Origin: Citrobacter sp. 18056
GTDB taxonomy: Bacteria > Pseudomonadota > Gammaproteobacteria > Enterobacterales > Enterobacteriaceae
Direction: 5' to 3'
Assembly: GCA_902706235.1 (NCBI GenBank)
Contig: CACSJR010000009.1
Coordinates: 124,001-188,000, forward strand
Length of the DNA: 64,000 nucleotides
The number at the start of each line of letters is the position of its first letter. Within the stretch, counting starts at the first letter, position 1. The position numbers were made by a program, and so were the translations under genes. The notes beneath the pieces were generated by a model that ran no database searches, was not told the origin of the DNA, and worked only from the letters and a program-made list of their open reading frames with translations. This document shows, in pieces, positions 10,150 through 20,437 of the stretch.

Positions 10150-10174
10150 TTTTGGCGCAATCCTACTGCCTTTT

Positions 10175-10191
10175 AGCACCATCACGGTGCA
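10175..10191 (+). promoter_or_regulatory. NtrC (NRI) binding site upstream of the purine permease
   Basis: AGCACCATCACGGTGCA differs from the NtrC consensus TGCACC-N5-GGTGCA only at the first base and keeps both GCACC/GGTGC half-sites with exact spacing. It lies about 113 bases upstream of a sigma54-like promoter, a typical enhancer distance. This predicts nitrogen-limitation control of the permease–deaminase pair. Confidence 0.6.
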
Positions 10192-10295
10192 AATATTTAT
10201 CAATGAAACTTTTGGCTCACAGCCTGACGCCCGCGTTTTCCTTTCAATAAGCGAAAACCACAGGTCTTGCTTCATTTCACTCTCTCTTTTAATTT

Positions 10296-10312
10296 CTGGA
10301 TCGTTTCATGCA
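10296..10312 (+). promoter_or_regulatory. Candidate sigma54 promoter
   Basis: CTGGATCGTTTCATGCA has the invariant GG and GC dinucleotides of the -24/-12 promoter at the required spacing and the flanking C-T and A. It differs from YTGGCACG-N4-TTGCW at three less critical positions. It lies 34 bases before the permease ATG. Its pairing with the upstream NtrC box strengthens both calls. Confidence 0.5.
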
Positions 10313-10346
10313 TTACCTTCTTATCGAGAAAAGAAGGAGTGGCCCT

Positions 10347-11717
10347 ATGTCTGCACAAGAACCTGGCGATCTGATTTACGGTCTGGAAGATAAACCCGCC
10401 CCGCTTCCGGCATTTTTAACCGCACTACAGCACGTGCTTGCGAGCCTGGTTGGGATAATTACCCCGCCACTCATCGTCGGTTCGGTGCTGGGCCTCAATG
10501 CTTATTTGCCGTGGCTTATCAGCATGTCGCTGATTGTTTCCGGCATCGGCACGTTCCTGCAAGCGAGGCGCTTTTTCGGGATTGGTGCGGGCATGATCTG
10601 CCTGCAAGGCACCAGCTTTGCGTTTCTGAGCGTTATTCTCGCCGCCGGGTTTAGCGTCAAAAGCAAAGGTGGTGGGCCAGAGCAAATCATGGCGATGATT
10701 TTCGGCCTGACGATGGTTGCCGCCTTTATACCGGTGGTGGTCAGCCGTTTTCTCGGCCAGCTTCGCAAGGTTATCACTCCGCTGGTTAGCGGCACTGTGG
10801 TTTGCCTGATTGGGATCAGCCTGATTAAAGTCAGCATCACCGACTGGGGCGGCGGCCATAATGTGAAAGATTTCGGCGCACCGGGCAATTTGCTGCTCGG
10901 CCTGCTGACGCTCGGTACAATCGTGCTGTTCAGCCGCGCGCAGAGCCGCTGGCTGCGTCTGGGCGCAGTCATTCTTGGGATAGCTATCGGCTGCATCGCC
11001 GCGTGGTTTAGCGGCAAACTGAGCTGGCAGCCTTACAACCAGGCGTGGATTGCTCTGCCGCAGCCCTTCCGTTTCGGCTTCGATTTCGACTACAGCCTCT
11101 TTTTACCGTTGGCGCTGATCTCTCTTATCAGCATTCTGGAAGCGGTCGGAGACCTCACCGCCAACTGCCTGTTATCCCGCCAGCCGATTGAAGGCGAGCG
11201 TTACGTGGCACGTCTAAAGGGCGGCATTCTCGCCGACGGCGTGAGCTGCATTCTGGCGGCGATGTTCTCTGCCCTGCCGAGCACCACCTTCGCGCAGAAC
11301 AACGGCGTGATTCAGATGACCGGTGTCGCCAGCCGCCACGTCGGTATCTGGATTGGTGCCCTGCTGGCGTTGCTCGGGCTGTTCCCGGTGTTTGGTGCCG
11401 TGGTGCAGCAAATTCCTGCCCCGGTATTGGGCGGCGCGACGCTGGTGATGTTTGGCAGCGTGCTGGCCGCCGGAATTCGCATCATGACCCAGTCGCCGCT
11501 GACCCGTCGTGACATGCTGATTATCGCCGTATCGTTTGGCATTGGCCTGGGCGTGGAGGCCGAGCCGGAATTTCTGAGTCATCTGCCGCCGGTGTGCAAA
11601 AGCCTGTTTGGTTCCGCAATCACCAGCGGTGGTTTGATGGCGATGCTGCTCAATCTGGTTCTGCCCGCAGAACGTAGTGATGCCAGCGCAGCCAGTCTGC
11701 CTGCAGTCGAAAAATAA
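10347..11717 (+). CDS. NCS2-family xanthine/uric-acid-type purine permease
   Basis: Polytopic inner-membrane nucleobase:H+ symporter of 456 residues with about twelve hydrophobic segments. NCS2 hallmarks are visible: the TM1 ALQHVLA motif with its histidine, the half-helix ISILEAVGDLTA carrying the substrate-binding Glu, and FAQNNGVIQMTGVASR. The N-terminal sequence LIYGLEDKPAPLP resembles XanP. The ATG at 10347 follows AAGAAGGAG. It is 82 bases upstream of an 8-oxoguanine deaminase, so its substrate may be 8-oxoguanine, urate or xanthine; the exact purine cannot be read from sequence. Confidence 0.85.
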   Translation: MSAQEPGDLIYGLEDKPAPLPAFLTALQHVLASLVGIITPPLIVGSVLGLNAYLPWLISMSLIVSGIGTFLQARRFFGIGAGMICLQGTSFAFLSVILAAGFSVKSKGGGPEQIMAMIFGLTMVAAFIPVVVSRFLGQLRKVITPLVSGTVVCLIGISLIKVSITDWGGGHNVKDFGAPGNLLLGLLTLGTIVLFSRAQSRWLRLGAVILGIAIGCIAAWFSGKLSWQPYNQAWIALPQPFRFGFDFDYSLFLPLALISLISILEAVGDLTANCLLSRQPIEGERYVARLKGGILADGVSCILAAMFSALPSTTFAQNNGVIQMTGVASRHVGIWIGALLALLGLFPVFGAVVQQIPAPVLGGATLVMFGSVLAAGIRIMTQSPLTRRDMLIIAVSFGIGLGVEAEPEFLSHLPPVCKSLFGSAITSGGLMAMLLNLVLPAERSDASAASLPAVEK

Positions 11718-11799
11718 CACCGCGCACTACGCGCCCCTGGATCAGCAGACAGGGCATAACTGAGCTGACTCTCTCATTCATTAACAGGAGGAGTTAGCG

Positions 11800-13158
11800 A
11801 TGTGCGCTAGCCGGACCTGGATCAAAAACCCGCAAGCCATTTTCACCCCGGACGACGTGGATGCCCGAGGGGGCATTATCGTCGAAGACGGCAAAATCAG
11901 GGCCCTTCTCACGGCCGGTGCAAGCCCAATCCAACCCTGCGACGCCGTTTTCGATGCGCGCGAGCACGTTGTGCTGCCGGGGCTTATCAATACTCATCAC
12001 CACTTTTATCAGACCCTGACCCGCGCCTGGGCGCCCGTCGTCAATGAACCGCTATTTCCGTGGCTGAAAACGCTCTATCCGGTGTGGGCGCGGCTGACGC
12101 CGGATGCGCTGAAGTTAGCGAGTCAGGTTGCAATGGCTGAGCTGCTGCTTTCCGGCTGCACCACCACCAGCGATCACCATTACCTGTTCCCGGAAGGGAT
12201 GGAAAACGCCATTGATGTGCAGGTAGAAGTCGTGAATGAGCTAGGGATGCGCGCGATGCTGACCCGCGGCTCAATGAGCCTCGGTGAAAATGACGGCGGC
12301 TTGCCGCCGCAGCACACGGTGCAATCGGGTGAGGCTATTCTCGAAGACAGTCTGCGCCTGATTCGTCGCTATCATCAGCGTGGCGAAGGGGCACGCATTC
12401 AGATTGCCCTCGCCCCATGCTCACCGTTTTCAGTCACCGAAGAAATCATGCAGGAAAGTGCGCGTCTGGCCGCGGTGGAAGATGTCCGGCTGCATACCCA
12501 TCTGGCGGAAACCCTCGACGAAGAAGATTTTTGTCTGGCGCGTTTTGGCCTGCGAACCGTCGATTATCTGGAGAAAGTCGGCTGGCTGAGCGACAGAACC
12601 TGGCTTGCGCACGGCATTCATTTCAATGTCGATGAAATTCAGCGCCTCGGCGCAGCGGGTGTCGGGATTTGCCATTGCCCGGTGTCGAATATGCGTCTGG
12701 CATCCGGCATTTGCCCAACGCTCGACCTGGAAGAGGCCGGGGCGATTATTGGCCTCGGCGTTGACGGTTCGGCCTCAAACGACGCTTCCAGCCTGATGTT
12801 TGAAACCCGTCAAGCGCTGTATCTTCAACGTTTACGCTACGGCGCAAAACGCATCACGCCGCAAAAAGTCCTCGGCTGGGCGACAGAAGGTTCTGCGCGT
12901 CTGTTAGGGCGGTCCGATCTCGGGGAAATTCGCGTGGGCAAACAGGCCGATCTGGCGCTGTTCCGTCTGGACGATCTGCGTTTTAGCGGCAGCCACGATC
13001 CGCTTTCAGCGATGATCCTGTGTGGCGCAGATCGTGCCGATCGAGTCATGGTGGGCGGAGAATGGCGAGTGGTCGACGGTGAAATTTGCGGGCTCGATTG
13101 CGAACGTTTGAAAGCGCAGCACCGCGAAGCGGCGAAACAGTTGGTTGCAACTTTCTAA
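11800..13158 (+). CDS. 8-oxoguanine deaminase (amidohydrolase superfamily)
   Basis: 452-residue TIM-barrel amidohydrolase. Metal and catalytic motifs are in order: NTHHHF at about 65–70 (HxH ligands), HTHLAETLDEEDF (His plus Glu), AHGIHF (His), and GVDGSASNDAS (the metal-binding Asp that activates water). The signature TRAWAPVVNEPLFPW and the DHHYLFP segment match the Pseudomonas 8-oxoguanine deaminase group, often mislabelled hydroxydechloroatrazine hydrolase. It would convert 8-oxoguanine to urate and ammonia. A strong AGGAGGAG precedes the ATG. The permease upstream probably supplies the substrate; the pair lies between lipA and tatE, which adjoin in E. coli. Confidence 0.83.
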   Translation: MCASRTWIKNPQAIFTPDDVDARGGIIVEDGKIRALLTAGASPIQPCDAVFDAREHVVLPGLINTHHHFYQTLTRAWAPVVNEPLFPWLKTLYPVWARLTPDALKLASQVAMAELLLSGCTTTSDHHYLFPEGMENAIDVQVEVVNELGMRAMLTRGSMSLGENDGGLPPQHTVQSGEAILEDSLRLIRRYHQRGEGARIQIALAPCSPFSVTEEIMQESARLAAVEDVRLHTHLAETLDEEDFCLARFGLRTVDYLEKVGWLSDRTWLAHGIHFNVDEIQRLGAAGVGICHCPVSNMRLASGICPTLDLEEAGAIIGLGVDGSASNDASSLMFETRQALYLQRLRYGAKRITPQKVLGWATEGSARLLGRSDLGEIRVGKQADLALFRLDDLRFSGSHDPLSAMILCGADRADRVMVGGEWRVVDGEICGLDCERLKAQHREAAKQLVATF

Positions 13159-13180
13159 TGAGGCGAGCGCTAAAATGACA

Positions 13181-13211
13181 AGAGGCCGCAACGGAACCTG
13201 TTGTGGCCTCT
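13181..13211 (+). terminator. Hairpin after the 8-oxoguanine deaminase gene
   Basis: A 12-bp stem (13181–13192 with 13200–13211, one G·U pair) follows the stop codon by 22 bases. The T-tract is poor, so it may be a 3' stabiliser or a weak terminator. Confidence 0.55.
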
Positions 13212-13286
13212 CTGGCTAACTCGTTAGCGTGGGCGAAATGACCTGCGTGAGCAAACGGCTACTGCACGTCGTTTCTGGCTGCGCCG

Positions 13287-13490
13287 TTACTCTTTATGAG
13301 AGAGTTTTTCTGCCGGGACGTCCTCTTCAGCACTTTTCCTGGCGCTGGTGTCGTCTTCGTTCATGGCTTTCTTAAAGCCTTTGATTGCAGACCCCAGGTC
13401 TCCGCCCAGCGTACGCAATTTCTTGGTACCAAACACCAGGACAATCAGTGCAGCAACCACCAGCAGTTTGGTAATACTAATCTCACCCAT
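13287..13490 (-). CDS. tatE: Sec-independent protein translocase TatE
   Basis: 67-residue TatA paralogue that joins the twin-arginine translocase. It has a short N-terminal transmembrane helix ([16 protein letters not shown]), the conserved F-G-x-K-K-L hinge, an amphipathic helix ([20 protein letters not shown]) and a charged tail ending in AEKLSHKE as in E. coli. It lies on the opposite strand from lipA, with ybeM upstream of it on the same strand. Confidence 0.95.
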   Translation of the reverse strand: MGEISITKLLVVAALIVLVFGTKKLRTLGGDLGSAIKGFKKAMNEDDTSARKSAEEDVPAEKLSHKE

Positions 13491-13617
13491 AGATACCTTC
13501 TTGATTAAAACAGGCTACAAAACGCGCCAATAAAACCGTAGCTAATTAACGGTCATTTAGCGAGGGCACACAATAGCAATCTGTAACAAGGTGAATCAAG
13601 CATTGATTAAAAAAACA

Positions 13618-14406
13618 TCACATTATTTGCGGTGGCGCAAAGCGACGGTTTTTAAGTACCGGTAATTGCGCTCGCACCTGTTGCAAAACCTCGAGACTGA
13701 TGTCGGCAAAAATGAGCTGCCGGGCATAACCCGCACCAGCCAGGGTGACCCCAAGCGGATCCATCACCCGGCTTTGCCCAATGTTTTTGTTGCCGCACTC
13801 CCCGGCCGCCACGATGTAACAGGTGGTATCCAGTGCTCTCGCCGCCAACAGCGTCGCCCAGTGATGCTCCTTCAGCGGCCCACGCACCCACGCCGCCGGC
13901 AATACCAGCACCTCTGCGCCCTGCAAGGCATGCGCCAGCGCGATTTCAGGGAATCGCAGGTCATAACAGGTCATCAGGCCAATTTTCACGCCGTCGACCT
14001 CAATCAGCGGCGGCAACGCGTTTCCGGCATCAACGCGCTTTGATTCCTGAATACTGAACGCGTCATACAAGTGCAGCTTCTGGTACTGGGCAATAATCTC
14101 GCCGCTGCGCAGTGCTACCAGCGTGTTGGCCGCCCGCCCTTCGGTGGTGGGAACGTGGATGGTCAGGACCGTGGTCATGCTGTTATGACGGCTCTCATCC
14201 AGTAATAGCCGTAAAAAATCGCCGTCGAGCGTCTGAGCCGATTTTACCGACATATCCGGGTCATTATCGTCCCGGGCCAACAACGCCTCAGGCAGCACCA
14301 GCAGCGCCGTCTGCGCCTCCGCTGCCTGCCGCATCAATGATACGCAGGTCCGGGCATTCGTTGGCCAGTCTGGGGTAACAGCAAATTGTCCTGCAGCAAC
14401 GCGCAT
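13618..14406 (-). CDS. ybeM: Nitrilase-superfamily amidase YbeM (deaminated glutathione amidase)
   Basis: 262-residue carbon–nitrogen hydrolase with an intact catalytic triad: Glu40 (LLVLPEALL), Lys110 ([10 protein letters not shown]) and Cys147 ([12 protein letters not shown]). Family members related to Nit1 repair deaminated glutathione, a side product of transaminases. In E. coli K-12 the gene is disrupted, whereas here the frame is complete. It is divergent from crcB and transcribed towards tatE. Confidence 0.87.
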   Translation of the reverse strand: MRVAAGQFAVTPDWPTNARTCVSLMRQAAEAQTALLVLPEALLARDDNDPDMSVKSAQTLDGDFLRLLLDESRHNSMTTVLTIHVPTTEGRAANTLVALRSGEIIAQYQKLHLYDAFSIQESKRVDAGNALPPLIEVDGVKIGLMTCYDLRFPEIALAHALQGAEVLVLPAAWVRGPLKEHHWATLLAARALDTTCYIVAAGECGNKNIGQSRVMDPLGVTLAGAGYARQLIFADISLEVLQQVRAQLPVLKNRRFAPPQIM

Positions 14407-14493
14407 AGTGTCTCCGCATGTTTCTTGCCGTAGCCATGAACGAAGCCCGGCGCTAAAATGATAACTTCAGTATTCAAATAGCAGGAATTGGCG

Positions 14494-14871
14494 GTGTTAC
14501 AAATACTTTTAGCAGTTTTTATAGGCGGCGGAACCGGGAGCGTGCTGCGTTGGGTGCTGGGGATGCGCTTAAACCCAATGCACCATGCGATTCCTGTTGG
14601 CACATTAACCGCAAACCTATTGGGAGCGTTTATCATCGGTGCTGGTCTGGCGTGGTTCAATCGAATGACGCACATTGATCCCATGTGGAAACTGCTTATC
14701 ACGACGGGCTTTTGCGGCGGTTTGACCACCTTCTCAACCTTTTCGGCGGAAGTGGTGTTTTTATTGCAGGATGGGCGTTTTGGCTGGGCGCTGCTGAACG
14801 TGGCTATTAACGTGCTCGGATCGTTTGCGATGACGGCCGCCGCTATGTGGATTTTCTCGGCGGCACGCTAA
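14494..14871 (+). CDS. crcB: Fluoride exporter CrcB/Fluc
   Basis: 125-residue small membrane protein that forms a dual-topology dimeric fluoride channel in the inner membrane. Four hydrophobic segments are visible along with [10 protein letters not shown] at the N-terminus and the signature [12 protein letters not shown] with the pore-lining Phe and Thr residues. The GTG at 14494 is chosen because it gives the E. coli-like [11 protein letters not shown] start and follows AGGAA; an in-frame TTG two codons earlier is the alternative. No fluoride riboswitch is evident in the short upstream region. Confidence 0.93.
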   Translation: MLQILLAVFIGGGTGSVLRWVLGMRLNPMHHAIPVGTLTANLLGAFIIGAGLAWFNRMTHIDPMWKLLITTGFCGGLTTFSTFSAEVVFLLQDGRFGWALLNVAINVLGSFAMTAAAMWIFSAAR

Positions 14872-14912
14872 CGTTTTTCTGCCCCGCTAGACAACCTGGT
14901 TAAACAGCAGGC

Positions 14913-14942
14913 AAAAAAAAACCCGTCATTGACGGGTTTTTG
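14913..14942. terminator. Bidirectional terminator between crcB and cspE
   Basis: A perfect stem (AACCCGTC, ATT loop, GACGGGTT at 14920–14938) is flanked by eight A on one side and four T on the other, so it can end both the crcB and the cspE transcripts. Confidence 0.85.
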
Positions 14943-14961
14943 TATTCTACTGTCGAAATGC

Positions 14962-15171
14962 TTAGATAGGCATTACGTTTGCAGCAGATGGGCCTTTGGC
15001 ACCGTTAGTGATTTCGAACTCTACACGCTGGCCTTCGGCCAGAGTTTTGAAACCGTTGGACTGGATTGCAGAGAAGTGTACGAATACATCTTTGCTGCCA
15101 TCTTCCGGAGTAATGAAACCAAAGCCTTTGGACTCATTAAACCACTTAACGTTACCTTTAATCTTAGACAT
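14962..15171 (-). CDS. cspE: Cold-shock-like RNA chaperone CspE
   Basis: 69-residue single OB-fold protein that binds single-stranded RNA, melts terminator hairpins and is expressed at normal temperature. RNP1 (KGFGFI) and RNP2 (VFVHF) are both intact. The sequence equals E. coli CspE except for a few residues at the C-terminus, where it ends NVMPI. The second of two consecutive ATG codons (15171) is taken as the start by comparison with E. coli. It is followed by a bidirectional terminator shared with crcB. Confidence 0.95.
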   Translation of the reverse strand: MSKIKGNVKWFNESKGFGFITPEDGSKDVFVHFSAIQSNGFKTLAEGQRVEFEITNGAKGPSAANVMPI

Positions 15172-15362
15172 CAATATTACCTTTACATGAAAATGGACAC
15201 AAATGCTGTGTCGGCTAACAGTACAGCAATTGTGGTGCGTTTTGTCCAGCTTAACTTAACGAAAAAGTGATAAAAGTCGCTAAATTTTATTGAAGCTGAG
15301 AGTTAGTCGTTGTTTTTGCACACGACGCAAACACCACCGCTGTGAATCCCATCTTTTGTACA

Positions 15363-15950
15363 CTAGAACTGGAAACGCATCCACGCAAAATAGACGTTCC
15401 CGTTGTTATAAGTCCCTGGAATGTAAGTCATCTGGAATGTAACCGCGCCATAACCGACAGAAGCCAGCGGAAGCACCACCGGAATGGGAATGTAGTTCCA
15501 GTTGTCGCGCGCAGTGGCCCCGACGGTATAGCCGAGTCCCAAATGGACGTTATCATCTGATAGCGGACGCCAGGTTTTCTCCCAGCCGTAGCCGCCTATT
15601 GGTTCCCATTTGTTGAAAGAGTCCTTAAAGACCATCAGATACAGACCGTGCCAGTTGCCTTTATCATCCCACCGCGACTGACCAAAACCCGCCCCCCACG
15701 GACGCTCGTTATACTTGTCCGTCTTCTCTTTGTCATAGGCAAAACGCGCGTGCCAGGTAACAGAGGGAACGTACAGGTCGTAATGCTCAGGTGACGCCCA
15801 GGTTTGCGCAATATTATCCCCGAGTGTCGAAAAAGCATCACTGACCGTTGAAGTCATATTTGCCTTTGCGAAAGAGGCACATAACACTTGACTTGTTAAT
15901 ACCCCTGCAAGCATCAGGAGTTTAATAAATTTAGCCACGAAAATAACCAC
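15363..15950 (-). CDS. pagP: Lipid A palmitoyltransferase PagP
   Basis: Outer-membrane beta-barrel enzyme (195 residues) that transfers palmitate from phospholipid to lipid A and protects against cationic peptides. A signal peptide ends near SFAKAN. The N-terminal amphipathic helix ([16 protein letters not shown]) and the catalytic residues are present: His in [12 protein letters not shown], and the Asp-Ser pair in [12 protein letters not shown]. The barrel ends in the aromatic YFAWMRFQF needed for membrane insertion. The upstream gap has only a poor PhoP-like repeat, so PhoPQ control is not supported by sequence. Confidence 0.95.
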   Translation of the reverse strand: MVIFVAKFIKLLMLAGVLTSQVLCASFAKANMTSTVSDAFSTLGDNIAQTWASPEHYDLYVPSVTWHARFAYDKEKTDKYNERPWGAGFGQSRWDDKGNWHGLYLMVFKDSFNKWEPIGGYGWEKTWRPLSDDNVHLGLGYTVGATARDNWNYIPIPVVLPLASVGYGAVTFQMTYIPGTYNNGNVYFAWMRFQF

Positions 15951-16035
15951 TTGTAGTTCATACCAGAACAGAATAACAAGCTTAAAATTAATAAAACCTT
16001 AACAGAAGCGGAATAGTCTTTTTATGACGACGAAA

Positions 16036-16060
16036 ATTCAGCGCCGGATGGGCGCTGAAT
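16036..16060. terminator. Hairpin downstream of cusA
   Basis: ATTCAGCGCC (16036–16045) pairs perfectly with GGCGCTGAAT (16051–16060). On the minus strand it is followed by TTTCG, and on the plus strand a run of T follows after three bases. It lies 29 bases past the cusA stop. Confidence 0.7.
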
Positions 16061-16088
16061 ATGTTTTTTAATGGAAAAATAACTAAGA

Positions 16089-19000
16089 TTACTCTCGTTT
16101 ATTGTGGTGTACTAATTTATAAACCGCTGGAATAACCAACATCGACAACAGCGGCGCGGTAATCATTCCACCAATCATCGGCGCGGCAATACGGCTCATG
16201 ACTTCAGATCCAGTTCCACTTCCCCACATGATCGGCAGCAAACCCGCCATAATGGTAGCCACGGTCATCACCTTTGGACGAACGCGAAGCACTGCGCCTT
16301 CATGAATAGCCCGCAGCAGCGAACCGTTATCCATTTCATCGACATTGCCTCGATATTTGGTCAACGCGGTATTGAGATACAGTACCATAATAACGCCAAA
16401 CTCTGCGGCCACGCCAGCCAGGGCAATAAACCCGACAGCACTTGCTACCGATAAATTATATCCAAGCAGCCATAGCAACCAGATGCCACCAATCAGCGAA
16501 AACGGTAACGTCCCCATGATCAATAACACGTCGGAAATACGACGAAAAGTCAGCCAAAGCAGCACAAAAATAATCATCAGCGTCACCGGTAAAACTATTT
16601 CCAGTTTGGCTATCGCGCGCTCAAGATATTCAAATTGTCCGGACCAGGCGAGTGAAACACCCTGTGGCAGTTTTACCTGTTGCGAAACGCGCTGCTGCAT
16701 TTCCTCAACGGCAGATTTAAGGTCACGCCCGCGCAGGTCGACATAAATCCAGTTCGATAGCCGCGCGTTCTCGCTCTTAAGCATCGGCGGACCTTCGCTG
16801 ATGTTGACCTCCGCCAGCTCCCCGAGCGTCACCTGACTACCGTTAGCCGTCACCACCGGAAGCTGGCGCAGTTTCTCAACGTTGTCACGCAAATCCCGTG
16901 GATAGCGGACGTTAATCGGGAAGCGCTCGCGCCCTTCGAGCGTTTGCCCGACATTTTCCCCCCCGACCAGCGTGCTGACTAACGATTGCAATTCCTGCAC
17001 CGATACCCCATAACGCGCAGCCTGCTGACGGTTAATCGCGATATCGACATAGCGACCGCCAGAAAGCCGCTCCGCCAGCGCGGAGGTCACACCGGGCACG
17101 TTTTTCACCACCTGTTCAATCTCGCGCGCCACGCGCTCAATGTCAGCCAGATTGTTGCCGTTCACCTTGATGCCCACCGGGCTTTTAATCCCGGTCGCCA
17201 GCATATCCAGGCGATTGCGAATGGGCGGCACCCACACATTGGCAATTCCCGGCACCTGCACCGTTTTATCCAGCTCTTCGATGAGCTTCGCGGTGGTCAT
17301 GCCCGGTCTCCACTGGTCGCGAGGTTTGAAGTGGATAGTGGTTTCCAGCATCGTCAGCGGCGCGGGATCGGTGGCGGTGTCCGCCCTGCCCGCTTTGCCG
17401 AACACGCTTTCGACTTCAGGCACCGTTTTTATCAGGCGATCGGTCTGTTGCAGTAATCGACTGGCCTCGCGCACCGAAATGCCCGGCAATGTGGACGGCA
17501 TATACAACAGGTCACCCTCGTCGAGCGGCGGCATAAATTCGCTGCCCAGCCGACTGAGCGGCCACAGCGTCAGCGCCAGCAGCGCCACCGCCAGAACCAG
17601 CGTGGTTTTCGGTCTGGCCAGCACCTTATCCAGAAGCGGCTCATAGGCGCGGATCAGCCATCGATTAATCGGGTTGGCATTTTCATCCGGGATCTTCCCG
17701 CGGATAAAATAGCCCATCAGTACCGGGATCAGGGTGATCCCAAGCCCAGCCGCCATCGCCATTGACCAGGTTTTGGTGAACGCCAGCGGGGAAAACATCC
17801 GCCCTTCCTGGGCCTGCAGTGAAAACACCGGGATGAACGACAGCGTAATGATAAGCAAACTGCAGAACAGCGCGGGCCCGACTTCCACCGCCGCCTTCTC
17901 CGCAAGATGCCAGTAATCCGGCTGTTTACCCGGATTATCGTGTCGCCACTGTTCCAGCACTTTGTGCATATTCTCGATCATCACAATCGCCGCATCGACC
18001 ATCGCGCCGATGGCGATCGCAATTCCCCCGAGCGACATGATATTGGCGTTGATGCCCTGATAATGCATAACGATAAACGCGCCGAGAATGCCCAATGGCA
18101 ACGACACAATCGCCACCAGCGCCGAGCGGAAATGAAACAGGAACAGCGTGCAGACCAGCGCCACCACGATAAACTCCTCAATGAGTTTATGGGTCAGCGT
18201 GTCGATGGCGTTTTCGATAAGCCCCGAACGGTCGTACACCGGCACAATTTCCACACCTTCCGGTAGCGTTTTTTGCAGGCTGACAAGTTTGGCTTTCACC
18301 GCGTGCAGCGTGTCGAGCGCGTTCTTACCGTAGCGCATCACGATGATGCCGCCCGCCACTTCGCCCTCGCCGTTCAGTTCAGCCACACCGCGCCGGATTT
18401 CTGGCCCAATTTGCACCGTCGCCACATCTGACAGCATCACCGGCACGCCTTCGCGACTGGCAATCACCACATGACGAAAATCATCGAGCCTTTTCAGGTA
18501 ACCGGTGGTCCGCACCATATATTCGGCTTCGCCCATTTCAACCACGGCGCCGCCGCTCTCCTGGTTCGCCGCTTTGAGTGCCGTCACCAACTGCTGATGA
18601 GTCACGTTGAGCGCCCGCAACCGGTCAGGATTGACCACCACCTGATACTGACGCACCATGCCACCGACGCTGGCGACTTCGGATACATTCGGCACCGTTT
18701 TCAGTTCGTACTTCAGCGTCCAGTCCTGAAGCGCGCGCAGGTCCGCGAGGCTGTGTTTGCCGCTCTTATCGACCAACGCATATTCATAAATCCAGCCCAC
18801 GCCGGTGGCATCCGGCCCCAGCTCTGCCTTCACGCCTTCCGGCAGCTGCGACTGGATCTGACTTAAATACTCCAGCACCCGCGAGCGCGCCCAATACAGA
18901 TCGGTACCGTCTTCAAACAGCACGTACACGTAGGTGTCACCAAACATCGAAAAGCCGCGCACGGTTTTTGCGCCCGGTACCGACAGCATGGTCGTCGTCA

Positions 19001-19205
19001 ACGGCCAGGTGACCTGATCTTCAATTACCTGCGGCGCTTTGCCCGGGTAGCTTGCGCGCACAATAACCTGTACGTCCGAAAGGTCAGGCAAGGCATCGAG
19101 CGGCGCGCGCTGCACCGACCACACGCCCCAGACCGCCATGCCGATCGCCGCTATAATCACCAGCAGACGGTTGCGTAAAGCACCACGAATAACAGCCGCA
19201 ATCAT
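16089..19205 (-). CDS. cusA: Cu(I)/Ag(I) RND efflux pump inner-membrane subunit CusA
   Basis: 1038-residue heavy-metal RND transporter, similar to E. coli CusA throughout. The TM4 proton-relay segment [16 protein letters not shown] is intact. The three methionines of the periplasmic metal site lie in equivalent contexts ([18 protein letters not shown] and [10 protein letters not shown]). It exports Cu(I) or Ag(I) from periplasm or cytoplasm through the tripartite complex with CusB and an outer-membrane channel. Its start overlaps the cusB stop by four bases. The methionine triad favours monovalent copper/silver over the divalent CzcA substrates. Confidence 0.92.
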   Translation of the reverse strand: MIAAVIRGALRNRLLVIIAAIGMAVWGVWSVQRAPLDALPDLSDVQVIVRASYPGKAPQVIEDQVTWPLTTTMLSVPGAKTVRGFSMFGDTYVYVLFEDGTDLYWARSRVLEYLSQIQSQLPEGVKAELGPDATGVGWIYEYALVDKSGKHSLADLRALQDWTLKYELKTVPNVSEVASVGGMVRQYQVVVNPDRLRALNVTHQQLVTALKAANQESGGAVVEMGEAEYMVRTTGYLKRLDDFRHVVIASREGVPVMLSDVATVQIGPEIRRGVAELNGEGEVAGGIIVMRYGKNALDTLHAVKAKLVSLQKTLPEGVEIVPVYDRSGLIENAIDTLTHKLIEEFIVVALVCTLFLFHFRSALVAIVSLPLGILGAFIVMHYQGINANIMSLGGIAIAIGAMVDAAIVMIENMHKVLEQWRHDNPGKQPDYWHLAEKAAVEVGPALFCSLLIITLSFIPVFSLQAQEGRMFSPLAFTKTWSMAMAAGLGITLIPVLMGYFIRGKIPDENANPINRWLIRAYEPLLDKVLARPKTTLVLAVALLALTLWPLSRLGSEFMPPLDEGDLLYMPSTLPGISVREASRLLQQTDRLIKTVPEVESVFGKAGRADTATDPAPLTMLETTIHFKPRDQWRPGMTTAKLIEELDKTVQVPGIANVWVPPIRNRLDMLATGIKSPVGIKVNGNNLADIERVAREIEQVVKNVPGVTSALAERLSGGRYVDIAINRQQAARYGVSVQELQSLVSTLVGGENVGQTLEGRERFPINVRYPRDLRDNVEKLRQLPVVTANGSQVTLGELAEVNISEGPPMLKSENARLSNWIYVDLRGRDLKSAVEEMQQRVSQQVKLPQGVSLAWSGQFEYLERAIAKLEIVLPVTLMIIFVLLWLTFRRISDVLLIMGTLPFSLIGGIWLLWLLGYNLSVASAVGFIALAGVAAEFGVIMVLYLNTALTKYRGNVDEMDNGSLLRAIHEGAVLRVRPKVMTVATIMAGLLPIMWGSGTGSEVMSRIAAPMIGGMITAPLLSMLVIPAVYKLVHHNKRE

Positions 19206-20437
19206 TGTCCGGCCTCCACGCTGTGATGGGCGTGCTCATCGGCAGGTGCAGTCGGAAGCGCGCTGCGCAGGCTAGCTTCTGAATCAATCAGGAATTGCCC
19301 GGAGGTCACCACCCGATCGCCTGCTTTCAGGCCGCGGCGGATTTCGGTCCAGCCATCGGCACTCAGACCCGGCGTGACGTTCACCGCCTGGAAATGTCCT
19401 TCTCCGCTGGCGACAATCACTCGATTACTGCTGCCGGTGGCGATCAGCGCCTCTTCCGGGACCGCAAGCACCGGTGCGGAAGCCTGCTTCTGCGCCAGCG
19501 CCACGCGCAGATACATTCCCGGTTTCAGCTTCTGCTGCGGGTTATCCAACACGATGCGCGCTTTCAGGGTGCGGGTTGTGGTTTCGAGCTGCGGGAGCAA
19601 CTCGCTCACCCGCCCGTGAAAAGCGTCGCCGGGCCAGCTGTCGGACGAGGCGGTCACATCGCTGCCGACCGCCAGCGACGTCGCCTGACTTTGCGGATAA
19701 TCCACCACCAGCCACACCGGATCGAGACGGGCCAGCTCAAACAGCGGCGCGGTGGCGGCCACCTGCGCGCCTTCGCGGGTATCGAGTTTTGCTACGTAAC
19801 CCGCATTTTCGGCACGTAACGTGAGACGCGTTTGCGGCTGCCCGCTGCGCTCAACCTGGCGCACGACAGACTCCGGCATAAACTGCAGCGCCAGCCGTTC
19901 GCGAGCCGCACGCGTCAGAGCCGCATCACCCAACTTGCGCACCGCCAGATACTCCTCCTGCGCGGTGGTCCAGGCCGGGATCCACAATCGCGCCAGCGGT
20001 TCACCGGCCTTCACCCACTGCTGCGGGGCGCGCACGAACAGCTTTTCGACCACCCCATTGGCGGGCGATGGAATGGTTTGCAGGCTGCGTTCGTCGGTGG
20101 TGACCGTCGCCCACGCCTGAAACGCAGGAGCCAGACTGCGCATCTGTGCAGTTTGTACCACCATGCCCAGATTCTGCTGCTGTTGCGGGCTGATGCTCAC
20201 CCCAGTTTGCGTCTGGCCTTCATCGGCGTAGCGCGGCACCAGCTGCATATCCATAAACGGGGATTTACCGGGTTTATCAAAACGCTGCCCCGGCACCATA
20301 GGGTCATACCAGTAGAGCACTTTGCGCGCAGGTTTTGCGGTGTCGCCAGGCTGAGCCTGAGCGTGCGAACCGGCGTAATAGCCGCCCGTCGCCATCAGAA
20401 CGGCAACGGCCAGCGTCGTCAGAATCAATTTTTTCAC
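19202..20437 (-). CDS. cusB: Cus-type efflux periplasmic adaptor CusB
   Basis: 411-residue membrane-fusion protein linking CusA to the outer-membrane channel. After an N-terminal signal/anchor it has a heavy-metal-binding segment with the methionine ligands in WYDPMVPG and [16 protein letters not shown], equivalent to the N-terminal Met site of E. coli CusB that takes metal from CusF. The helical hairpin, lipoyl-like and beta-barrel domains follow. A His-rich tail (DEHAHHSVE) ends the protein. Its start overlaps the upstream channel gene by four bases, so the pump genes are translationally coupled. Confidence 0.9.
   Translation of the reverse strand: MKKLILTTLAVAVLMATGGYYAGSHAQAQPGDTAKPARKVLYWYDPMVPGQRFDKPGKSPFMDMQLVPRYADEGQTQTGVSISPQQQQNLGMVVQTAQMRSLAPAFQAWATVTTDERSLQTIPSPANGVVEKLFVRAPQQWVKAGEPLARLWIPAWTTAQEEYLAVRKLGDAALTRAARERLALQFMPESVVRQVERSGQPQTRLTLRAENAGYVAKLDTREGAQVAATAPLFELARLDPVWLVVDYPQSQATSLAVGSDVTASSDSWPGDAFHGRVSELLPQLETTTRTLKARIVLDNPQQKLKPGMYLRVALAQKQASAPVLAVPEEALIATGSSNRVIVASGEGHFQAVNVTPGLSADGWTEIRRGLKAGDRVVTSGQFLIDSEASLRSALPTAPADEHAHHSVEAGQ

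Noticed and set aside
14407-14493. Fluoride riboswitch before crcB
   Set aside because: The 87-base gap shows no crcB-motif RNA features and is mostly promoter-sized.
15970-16010. PhoP-box-like repeat upstream of pagP
   Set aside because: TGTTAA-N5-TATTAA on the minus strand has the right spacing but too many mismatches to (T/G)GTTTA repeats.
17907-18266. Plus-strand open frames under cusA
   Set aside because: Shadow frames antisense to a long conserved gene, His/Arg-rich and without start signals.
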